Shown here: positions 7,055-11,357 of the stretch, piece by piece | Layout: every line of letters begins with the position of its first letter | Position numbering within the stretch: position 1 is the stretch's first letter | NCBI GenBank assembly: GCA_023230125.1 | Contig: JALNXZ010000028.1 | Location: 1 to 11,357 of the forward strand | Direction of reading: 5' to 3' | From: Bacteroidales bacterium | GTDB taxonomy: Bacteria > Bacteroidota > Bacteroidia > Bacteroidales > UBA1402 | Length of the DNA: 11,357 nt | Made by a program: the position numbers and the translations under genes | The notes under the pieces: generated by a model | The model's database searches: none | What the model was told of the DNA's origin: nothing | Seen by the model: only the letters and a program-made list of their open reading frames with translations

Positions 7055-7870
7055 TTATTCTATGGCCAAAAGTGTTTTTATCCAAAAGCCAATGTCTGAA
7101 ACGGTCATATTTCCATTCATTTGCCCTTGGCCGCCCATGCCCATACCGCCGCCAGGGCCACCCATCCCGCCAGGGCCTCCCATCCCGCCAGGACCTCCCA
7201 TGCCACCCATATCATTCATCCCGCCCATTCCATTTTCTTTGGTAGTCTCTTCTCCTTTTACAACAATTCCAATAGAAAATTTTACTTTAGCATCACTCAG
7301 ATCCAGATTCTCCTTGTAGAAAGTATTGAAAGGTATGGCCAGTTCGTAAGTCAGGCAATTTGATTGATCCCTTACCAAAGATACTTTTACCGGACAATTT
7401 TTGGTTGGTTGTTTCCCATTGTCAATCAAGAAACCCTTCAAGGTAAGTTCATTGTTTGCCAAAGGTATTCCCATATTCATTATAGGCTGTTGCTCTTGAT
7501 CAGGTACTTTTTGACTGGAAAGCACGGAATTTAATTTATTCATTTCTTTCTTCATTGGAAGTGGAAAGGTGATACCTGTCACTTTTTTATTTTTCCCTTG
7601 TTTGTTGATCCAAACTTCGAGTCCGTTTTGTATCACCTGTTTCTGAACAGCTTCATTTGTAATCCGCATGATGATGAACAGATTCCTTTCATCGTTGGCA
7701 ATGGAATAATTGATGCTGGTCTTTTTATCAAATTTTGGCAGATGCGCACTCCATTCATTATTGACACCATCGATAGCTACGTTAGTCTTGTAGGGCAAGA
7801 CTCCTACTCCGGCATAAACTGCACCTGAGAATACAAAGGGTAGCAAAAAAGAATAGAATCTGTTGAACAT
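7055..7870 (-). CDS. Secreted CBM9/DOMON-like protein with Gly/Met-rich C-terminal tail
   Basis: A 271-residue exported protein of unknown function. The ATG at 7870 gives an immediate signal peptide (MFNRFYSFLLPFVFSGAVYA, cut likely after residue 20). A longer in-frame start at 7930 would bury this inside the regulator gene. Residues about 28-210 look like a beta-sandwich of the CBM9/DOMON-like type: AIDGVNNEWS (32-41), SIANDERNLFI (56-66) and YELAIPFNTFY (175-185) match the general pattern of such domains. Two cysteines (159, 172) could form a disulfide. Residues 214-255 are a low-complexity tail of MGG, GGPGGM and MGMGG units, followed by a non-repetitive end, SDIGFWIKTLLAIE. It lies 7 nt after the LytTR regulator and before a terminator, so it is the last gene of a kinase-regulator operon. 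Ligand binding and export are inferred; the precise family is uncertain. Confidence 0.75.
   Translation of the reverse strand: MFNRFYSFLLPFVFSGAVYAGVGVLPYKTNVAIDGVNNEWSAHLPKFDKKTSINYSIANDERNLFIIMRITNEAVQKQVIQNGLEVWINKQGKNKKVTGITFPLPMKKEMNKLNSVLSSQKVPDQEQQPIMNMGIPLANNELTLKGFLIDNGKQPTKNCPVKVSLVRDQSNCLTYELAIPFNTFYKENLDLSDAKVKFSIGIVVKGEETTKENGMGGMNDMGGMGGPGGMGGPGGMGGPGGGMGMGGQGQMNGNMTVSDIGFWIKTLLAIE
7149..7202 (-). repeat. Three 18-bp tandem repeats encoding GGPGGM units
   Basis: On the plus strand, copies at 7149-7166, 7167-7184 and 7185-7202 follow CCGCCAGGGCCTCCCATC with one or two changes each. In the minus-strand gene each copy encodes one Gly-Gly-Pro-Gly-Gly-Met unit in frame. More degenerate MGG codons flank both sides. 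The repeat is much more GC-rich than its surroundings. Gain or loss of a unit would change tail length without breaking the frame. Confidence 0.85.
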
Positions 7871-7877
7871 ATATGGT

Positions 7878-8582
7878 TTATTTTTTAAGGTTGAGTGTTT
7901 TTTTGACTGAGTCGATGTATGACTTACCAATCGGTATTTCTTTGTCTCCCAGTTGAATGCGCTGATTGTAAATGCGCTGTATCTTCCTGATCGGAACGAT
8001 GTATGATCGGTGAACCCTTAAGAATTGTTCCTCAGGCAGCTTTCCCAAAATGCATTTCAGACTCATCAGGGTGAAGATGCTTTTTCCGGAATCTAAGTGG
8101 ATACGGATATAATCGTCAAATCCTTCGATGAAAAGAATCTCTCTTGTGCTGATACGCAGATTCTGGTAATCTGATTTGACGAAAATCGCCGTATCATCAT
8201 CAGGATTTACAGTTACATCACTTAATGTCTTGTAGTTTATCGCTTTGTTGACTGCCTCGAGAAAACGATTGAAATCAAAAGGTTTCAGTAAGTAATCGAC
8301 AGCATCCACACTAAATCCCTCAACCGCATATTTGCTGTATGCAGTCGTGAAGATGATCATCGGTTGGCGATGGTTCATCGACTTAGCTAACTGAATTCCA
8401 GTGATATCCGGCATCTGAATATCGAGGAAGACTAAGTCGATGGGATTTTTCTGAAGGAAACCCCATGCTGAGATTGCATCCGAAAAAGTTTCCATCAATT
8501 CGAGACCGGGTACCTGTGATATGTAAGATTCCATCAATTCAAGAGCCAAAGGCTCATCATCAACTGCAATACATTTTATCAT
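7878..8582 (-). CDS. LytTR-family response regulator
   Basis: A 234-residue two-component regulator of the LytR/AlgR (LytTR) type. The receiver domain (1-118) has the acidic pocket VDDEP (7-11), phosphoacceptor Asp54 in FLDIQMP, Thr79 and Lys100 in YLLKPF. The C-terminal part (about 130-232) is a LytTR DNA-binding domain, with IFVKSDYQNLRI, ILFIEGFDDYIRIHL, EEQFLRVHRSYIV and IPIGKSY. These regulators bind paired direct repeats about two helical turns apart. Its ATG overlaps the kinase stop as ATGA (8579-8582), so translation is coupled, and the secreted-protein gene begins 7 nt after its stop. The adjacent kinase is almost certainly its partner. A candidate binding repeat lies upstream of the operon promoter (9741-9770). 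All key residues are present. Confidence 0.94.
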   Translation of the reverse strand: MIKCIAVDDEPLALELMESYISQVPGLELMETFSDAISAWGFLQKNPIDLVFLDIQMPDITGIQLAKSMNHRQPMIIFTTAYSKYAVEGFSVDAVDYLLKPFDFNRFLEAVNKAINYKTLSDVTVNPDDDTAIFVKSDYQNLRISTREILFIEGFDDYIRIHLDSGKSIFTLMSLKCILGKLPEEQFLRVHRSYIVPIRKIQRIYNQRIQLGDKEIPIGKSYIDSVKKTLNLKK

Positions 8583-9682
8583 GCTAATTCAATTTTTAGG
8601 AGAACCATATAACTTTCCGGAGTTTTGTCGATTTTAAGAGCATACTTATCCGTATAGAGCAAGTCTAACCGCCGTTTGGCATTTTCAAGTCCTACTCCTG
8701 AGGATTCGATGCTTTCTCCGCCGTATGGATGGATGGCATTCTTGATAACAAAATAAAGGATATTTTCCTTGAAATTCAGACTGATCTTGATATCAGATTC
8801 GTATCGGTTGCTTACACCATACTTAAAAGCATTGTCAATGAATGGAATCAAGATTCTCGGGGCAATCTTCAACGACTGATATTCACCTTCAATCTCATAT
8901 ATGATATGCGTCTTTTCTGTCAGACGCATTTCCTGCAATTCGATATAATTCCGAATAAAGCTTTCCTCTTCTTTGAAAGGCACATAATCCACTTCTGTGT
9001 CATTGGTGATCTTTCGCATGATGTTGGAGAGCTTCATGACGGCCAAAGGTGCTTCATCTGATTTCTTCAGTGTCAGTGCATAGATATTGTTCAGTGTGTT
9101 GAATAGAAAATGCGGATTGATTTGGGCTTTCAAAAAGGATAGTTCCGATTGAAGTGCTGAGGCTTGTACCTTACTGGCTTGCTGTACAGATTCTTGTAGC
9201 TGTACGAACAGGAAATAGGCCATACTCAATACCCAAACCATGGCAAACATAAAAATGAAAGAGAACTGCCTGAATTCAAATCCCCTTGGAGGCTTTGGCA
9301 TAAGTCCCATTCCATGGATGAGGTGTTGTCCGAAAAGGTTACTAACTTCTTTTGAAAGGGTGTGGATAAAGAGACTGCCGGCCAGAAAAATACAAGTAAA
9401 GAAGGCGTAATAAACCCATTTCTTTTTATTGAAAAATCTGGGCATGAGTACCAGCAGGTTGATGTAAAAGGCGATGACAACAAAAAGATCGTTCATGAGC
9501 ATCGGAATGGGAATAAAGAAAGGAAGAGGCTGCATGTCCGGTCTATGGTCAGGGTTTGGCCTGAACAATAATGGCAAAGAGAAGATAACTAACCAGATGA
9601 AAAAATGGATGAGAATAGTCAAGAACTTCTTTTTGAAGTGTTCTTGGGCATTGTTGCCTGTTTGAGTATTTTTGTTATCCAT
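8579..9682 (-). CDS. LytS/YehU-type sensor histidine kinase
   Basis: A 367-residue membrane kinase of the His_kinase (LytS/YehU) family, partner of the LytTR regulator. Four predicted helices lie near 21-40, 62-80, 90-108 and 141-162. With both ends cytoplasmic, residues 41-61 and 109-140 face the periplasm. These loops are rich in Pro, Met, His and Phe (HRPDMQPLP; HLIHGMGLMPKPPRG). A short coiled linker (160-184) leads to the family H-box AQINPHFLFNTLNNI, with His191 as phosphorylation site. The ATPase part has the N-box PRILIPFIDNAFKYG (Asn284) and G-box SSGVGLENAKRR (327-338). No PAS, GAF or 5TM-5TMR domain is present, so sensing must occur through the membrane helices and loops. It is the first gene of a three-gene operon with its own promoter. 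The signal is unknown. Confidence 0.92.
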   Translation of the reverse strand: MDNKNTQTGNNAQEHFKKKFLTILIHFFIWLVIFSLPLLFRPNPDHRPDMQPLPFFIPIPMLMNDLFVVIAFYINLLVLMPRFFNKKKWVYYAFFTCIFLAGSLFIHTLSKEVSNLFGQHLIHGMGLMPKPPRGFEFRQFSFIFMFAMVWVLSMAYFLFVQLQESVQQASKVQASALQSELSFLKAQINPHFLFNTLNNIYALTLKKSDEAPLAVMKLSNIMRKITNDTEVDYVPFKEEESFIRNYIELQEMRLTEKTHIIYEIEGEYQSLKIAPRILIPFIDNAFKYGVSNRYESDIKISLNFKENILYFVIKNAIHPYGGESIESSGVGLENAKRRLDLLYTDKYALKIDKTPESYMVLLKIELA

Positions 9683-9702
9683 TTACCGATTTTTTCAACT
9701 GT

Positions 9703-9734
9703 CAAAAGTACCGAATTATTATTAGGAGATACAA
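9703..9734 (-). promoter_or_regulatory. Promoter of the kinase-regulator operon
   Basis: On the minus strand TACTTTTG (9710 to 9703) matches TAnnTTTG, and a TTG (9734 to 9732) lies 21 nt upstream, close to the Bacteroidota -33/-7 spacing. Transcription would begin about 14-17 nt before the kinase ATG at 9682. Confidence 0.55.
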
Positions 9735-9740
9735 GCAGAC

Positions 9741-9770
9741 TCGGTTATAAAATGCATTTTACCGGTTAAA
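9741..9770. promoter_or_regulatory. Candidate LytTR operator: direct repeat with 21-bp period
   Basis: CGGTTA occurs at 9742-9747 and again at 9763-9768 on the plus strand, exactly 21 bp apart. LytTR regulators bind pairs of roughly 9-bp sites containing GTT, separated by about 12-13 bp, so spacing and core fit, although flanking positions match the published consensus only partly. The pair lies just upstream of the -33 element of the operon that encodes a LytTR regulator, a normal position for activator binding. The core reads away from the promoter, which is a caveat. Confidence 0.35.
9748..9761. repeat. 14-bp perfect palindrome between kinase and thioesterase genes
   Basis: TAAAATGCATTTTA is its own reverse complement and lies 12 nt after the thioesterase stop on the minus strand, between the two CGGTTA repeats. 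It could form a weak hairpin ending the thioesterase transcript, though no T-run follows, or serve as a protein-binding dyad. Confidence 0.4.
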
Positions 9771-9773
9771 AAT

Positions 9774-10187
9774 TTATAGTTCCAAGTCAATCTCGATATC
9801 TTTTCTATATACGGTACCTTCCAGTGTAGCAATCAACTCATCATTCTGATTTGTTACGTCAACTTGATAATTGGCAATCCTTTTGTGCAAAAAGCGTTCT
9901 TTGGCTACCCCAAATAAGGTATCGCCGGGTTTGCTGCCTCTCAGAAAATTGACGGATGCATTGATGGAAAAAGCCAACCGTCCATGTGAATTGGAGGCTG
10001 CAGCCAAGACGAAATCGGCCAGGGTGAAGATTACCCCACCTTGTGTCGTGTTTCCTGCATTCAGATGCATATCCTTGATGGGCAATTTCGCTTTGGCATA
10101 ACCTTCTGATATTTCGAGCAATTCTATGCCGGTCATCATGGCATAACGGTCATTCTTGAAAAAATCCACAGCATTCATATTCTCCAT
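9774..10187 (-). CDS. PaaI-type hotdog-fold thioesterase
   Basis: A 137-residue cytosolic protein of the PaaI/4HBT hotdog family, which hydrolyses acyl-CoA (often phenylacetyl or other aryl/acyl) thioesters. The family core is NAGNTTQGGVIFTLADFVLAAASN (43-66), with the likely catalytic Asp58 and the GG helix-capping motif. Classical PaaI has His in the position held here by Gln49 (TTQGG); from memory Gln occurs in a subgroup of the family. Later blocks SINASVNFLR and VTNQNDELIATLEGTVYRK complete the beta-sheet. The ATG at 10187 is chosen by length, but the ATG at 10178 (MNAVDFFK) also fits: it follows GGAG at 3-nt spacing and leaves a longer leader. The gene diverges from the B3/B4 gene. No CoA-ligase or degradation cluster is nearby, so the substrate is open. 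Confidence 0.88.
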   Translation of the reverse strand: MENMNAVDFFKNDRYAMMTGIELLEISEGYAKAKLPIKDMHLNAGNTTQGGVIFTLADFVLAAASNSHGRLAFSINASVNFLRGSKPGDTLFGVAKERFLHKRIANYQVDVTNQNDELIATLEGTVYRKDIEIDLEL

Positions 10188-10197
10188 TTTATACTTT

Positions 10198-10205
10198 CAA
10201 AGATA
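10198..10205 (-). promoter_or_regulatory. -7 box for the thioesterase gene
   Basis: TATCTTTG on the minus strand matches TAnnTTTG and ends 10 nt before the ATG at 10187. The resulting leader is only a few nucleotides for that start, or about 15 nt for the alternative ATG at 10178. No -33 TTG is seen at the usual distance. Confidence 0.45.
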
Positions 10206-10227
10206 ACAATAAAAAATATGGATTTTA

Positions 10228-10235
10228 TACCTTTG
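10228..10235 (+). promoter_or_regulatory. -7 box for the B3/B4-domain gene
   Basis: TACCTTTG matches TAnnTTTG, 18 nt before the ATG at 10254. The place where a -33 box is expected (about 10206) has no TTG and abuts the oppositely directed -7 box at 10198-10205, so the two promoters overlap head to head. Confidence 0.5.
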
Positions 10236-10253
10236 GGCAATTGAGAAAGTGAT

Positions 10254-10916
10254 ATGATGAAACAAATTGAAATGGATCCGCTTATTCGTGCGGAAGCCCC
10301 TCGCTATGCCGGTGTTGTCTTGGTTTGTCCTGTTGTCAATACGGATTCGGATCAAGGACTCTGGCTGGAAATGGATGCCGAAATTAATGTCTTTCGCCGG
10401 CGTTTTATCGTTGAAGACATCAACAAACTTCCCGGTATTTATGAAATGCGGCAATTATACAAAAGACTTGGAAAAGATCCCAATCGCTACCGTCCTTCAG
10501 CGGAAGCGTTATGTCGCAGAATTCTGAAAGACAAGGATTTGTACCGCATCAATACGTTGGTTGATGTGATCAATCTGATTTCCATTCATTCCGGATTTTC
10601 CATCGGAGGCTTTGATTATGATCAGATTGAAGGAGACATCAGGTTGGGTGTAGGTATGTCAGGAGAAAACTTTGAAGCCATTGGACGTGGATTGTTGAAC
10701 ATCGAAGGCCTTCCGGTCTACAGGGATGCGTGGGGCGGCATCGGAACACCCACCAGTGATGAGGAACGCACCAAAATAGGCCTTCATACGAAAAAGCTGC
10801 TGATGATCATTAATTCTGCCGATGGTCGGGAAAGATTGGATGAAACGCTTGCCTTGTCAAAAAGACTCCTCTCAGAATATGTGCAGGCAAAAGAAATCGA
10901 GGTATTCCATTTATGA
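10254..10916 (+). CDS. Stand-alone B3/B4 (PheRS beta-like tRNA-editing) domain protein
   Basis: A 220-residue cytosolic protein consisting almost entirely of the B3/B4 domain known from the phenylalanyl-tRNA synthetase beta subunit, where it hydrolyses mischarged Tyr-tRNA(Phe). Visible features are KDPNRYRPSAEAL (74-86), RINTLVDVINLISIHSGF (98-115), which parallels the NxVDVxNYxxLExG block of PheRS beta, then GGFDYDQIEGDI, GENFEAIGRG (137-146), EGLPVYRD and GGIGTPTSDEERT (161-173). There are no synthetase catalytic or anticodon-binding parts. Such free-standing proteins are widespread but, to my knowledge, poorly characterised; tRNA proofreading or amino-acid-derivative hydrolysis is a guess from the domain. 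The start is ATG at 10254 or the next codon, also ATG. It lies beside tRNA-Lys on the opposite strand, probably by chance. Confidence 0.85.
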   Translation: MMKQIEMDPLIRAEAPRYAGVVLVCPVVNTDSDQGLWLEMDAEINVFRRRFIVEDINKLPGIYEMRQLYKRLGKDPNRYRPSAEALCRRILKDKDLYRINTLVDVINLISIHSGFSIGGFDYDQIEGDIRLGVGMSGENFEAIGRGLLNIEGLPVYRDAWGGIGTPTSDEERTKIGLHTKKLLMIINSADGRERLDETLALSKRLLSEYVQAKEIEVFHL

Positions 10917-10930
10917 CGGGATTCCGTCAT
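10913..10930 (+). terminator. Hairpin at the end of the B3/B4 gene, possible bidirectional terminator
   Basis: A perfect 7-bp stem, ATGACGG / CCGTCAT, with a 4-nt loop (GATT) overlaps the stop codon of the B3/B4 gene. Only three T residues follow, so it is weak as a rho-independent terminator. It lies between that gene and the convergent tRNA-Lys and could serve both. Confidence 0.4.
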
Positions 10931-10958
10931 TTGACTTTCAAGGGCTATTTGCTTTAAG

Positions 10959-11031
10959 TGATCCGCCTGGGGTTCGAACCCAGGACCCCAACATTAAAAG
11001 TGTTGTGCTCTACCAACTGAGCTAGCGAATC
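10959..11031 (-). tRNA. tRNA-Lys (anticodon UUU)
   Basis: Read on the minus strand, 73 nt fold into a complete cloverleaf. The 7-bp acceptor stem is GATTCGC / GCGGATC with one T-G pair and discriminator A. The D arm is GCTC-AGTTGGTA-GAGC, the anticodon stem CAACA / TGTTG with loop CTTTTAA (anticodon TTT), and the T arm CTGGG-TTCGAAC-CCCAG. The 3' CCA is not encoded and must be added after transcription, as is usual in Bacteroidota. It decodes AAA and AAG and appears as a single gene with its own promoter. Confidence 0.97.
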
Positions 11032-11060
11032 TGACCTTTTATGCTTCTAAAAAGCGAGTG

Positions 11061-11091
11061 CAAAGATAGTGTGTCTGACGAAAACAGCAAA
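11061..11091 (-). promoter_or_regulatory. Promoter of tRNA-Lys
   Basis: On the minus strand TATCTTTG (11068 to 11061) matches TAnnTTTG, and TTTG (11091 to 11088) lies 19 nt upstream. This is the complete Bacteroidota -33/-7 promoter and the best match in the window. Transcription would start about 23-26 nt before the mature tRNA 5' end. Confidence 0.7.
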
Positions 11092-11258
11092 ATTCTCGGC
11101 GGTTATTTTTGAAAATTCTTACGAATCGGATGCTATATTTCAGAGAATGAGGTCTATAAAAACCCATTTGATAGGTTTATGTTGCCTCAAGACAGTGGGA
11201 ATAATGACGAATTCCTTAAACTGGGTAGAGAATTGCTTAAGCTGAAGGTATTTTTCCC
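11092..11258. other. Non-coding interval between tRNA-Lys and ettA
   Basis: About 170 bp between the divergent tRNA-Lys and ettA promoters. It is AT-rich and has no convincing gene or RNA fold. The one structured element seen is an imperfect direct repeat, GAATTCCTTAA (11209-11219) and GAATTGCTTAA (11230-11240), with a 21-bp period just upstream of the ettA -7 box. Confidence 0.5.
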
Positions 11259-11266
11259 TACCTTTG
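11259..11266 (+). promoter_or_regulatory. -7 box for ettA
   Basis: TACCTTTG matches TAnnTTTG, 25 nt before the ettA ATG, giving a leader of about 20 nt. The nearest TTG (11233-11235) is 23 nt upstream, a little long for a -33 element. Confidence 0.55.
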
Positions 11267-11291
11267 TCTTCAGGAAAATAAAAATCAATTT

Positions 11292-11357
11292 ATGGCGGAC
11301 GACAAAAAGATCATTTTTTCGATGGTGGGTGTCAATAAGATTTTCCCTCCACAGAAA
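11292..11357 (+). CDS. ettA: EttA-type ABC-F ATPase (N-terminal fragment)
   Basis: The first 22 codons are visible, running off the right edge. MADDKKIIFSMVGVNKIFPP resembles the start of the energy-dependent translational throttle EttA of E. coli (MAQFVYTMHRVGKVVPP): a short beta-strand, the VGVNK turn and the PP that comes before the first ABC core. EttA is a ribosome E-site ABC-F protein that couples nucleotide state to translation elongation. No ATPase motif lies inside the window, so the call rests on this N-terminal pattern, the natural start and the promoter box just upstream. Another ABC-F paralogue is the main alternative. Confidence 0.75.
   Translation, partial: MADDKKIIFSMVGVNKIFPPQK

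Noticed and set aside
7149..7202. CRISPR-like short repeats
   Set aside because: Units are contiguous with no spacers, only 18 bp, and in frame within a protein gene.
7062..7319. Plus-strand frame encoding a proline-rich protein (many PPxPP units) opposite the secreted-protein gene
   Set aside because: It is the antisense shadow of the GGPGGM tandem repeat; the minus-strand frame has a signal peptide, a folded domain and operon context.
7871..7930. Longer start for the secreted protein at 7930
   Set aside because: It overlaps the regulator's 3' end and places 20 polar residues ahead of a clear signal peptide that begins at its own ATG (7870).
11104..11111. TATTTTTG as a second promoter box for ettA
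   Set aside because: It matches TAnnTTTG but lies in an AT-rich run, has no TTG upstream, and is 180 bp from the gene, while a better box is at 11259.
11179..11357. Short plus-strand frame starting MLPQDSGNNDEFLK and open to the window edge
   Set aside because: It runs into ettA in a different frame and turns into non-protein-like sequence there. The -7 box and the EttA start favour the 11292 gene.

Overview
The window looks like chromosomal core DNA from a member of the Bacteroidota, most likely order Bacteroidales. Four observations support this. Several genes are preceded by the Bacteroidota sigma-factor -7 box TAnnTTTG, and some also have a -33 TTG. The tRNA gene does not encode its CCA end. 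Leaders are AT-rich, with almost no Shine-Dalgarno sequences. The LysC, LysA, FtsE-type ATPase and HisIE proteins resemble, from memory, those of Bacteroides, Parabacteroides and Paludibacter relatives. I cannot name a genus. There are no insertion sequences, phage genes, CRISPR arrays or other obvious signs of recent transfer.

Layout. (1) 2-926, plus strand: end of a histidine operon, with the C-terminal part of hisF and then the fused hisIE. (2) 987-1655: an FtsE-like ABC ATPase. (3) 1767-4280: lysC (aspartate kinase) and lysA (diaminopimelate decarboxylase), the first and last enzymes of lysine synthesis, with a palindromic promoter-like element ahead of lysC. (4) 4324-5508: a membrane-anchored family 2 glycosyltransferase. 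Its 3' end overlaps, tail to tail, a MATE-family exporter on the minus strand (5484-6923). (5) 7005-9734, minus strand: a compact sensory operon. A promoter drives a LytS/YehU-type histidine kinase, a LytTR response regulator joined to it by an ATGA overlap, and a secreted CBM9/DOMON-like protein with a glycine/methionine-rich tail. It ends in a clear intrinsic terminator. (6) 9774-10916: a PaaI-type hotdog thioesterase and a stand-alone B3/B4-domain protein, divergently transcribed from facing -7 boxes. (7) 10959-11357: tRNA-Lys(UUU) on the minus strand with its own promoter, then the start of an EttA-type ABC-F ATPase on the plus strand.

How the genes fit together. The left third is amino-acid biosynthesis (histidine, lysine/diaminopimelate) plus a cell-division type ATPase. 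Diaminopimelate also feeds peptidoglycan, so a lysine/cell-envelope grouping is reasonable. The most distinctive part is the kinase-regulator-secreted-protein operon. Both predicted periplasmic loops of the kinase and the tail of the secreted protein are rich in Met, His, Pro or Gly. A 21-bp-spaced direct repeat lies just upstream of the operon's promoter, where a LytTR activator could bind. Together these suggest a self-regulated envelope-sensing module with an unknown, possibly metal-related, signal. The function is inference, but the arrangement is visible in the sequence.
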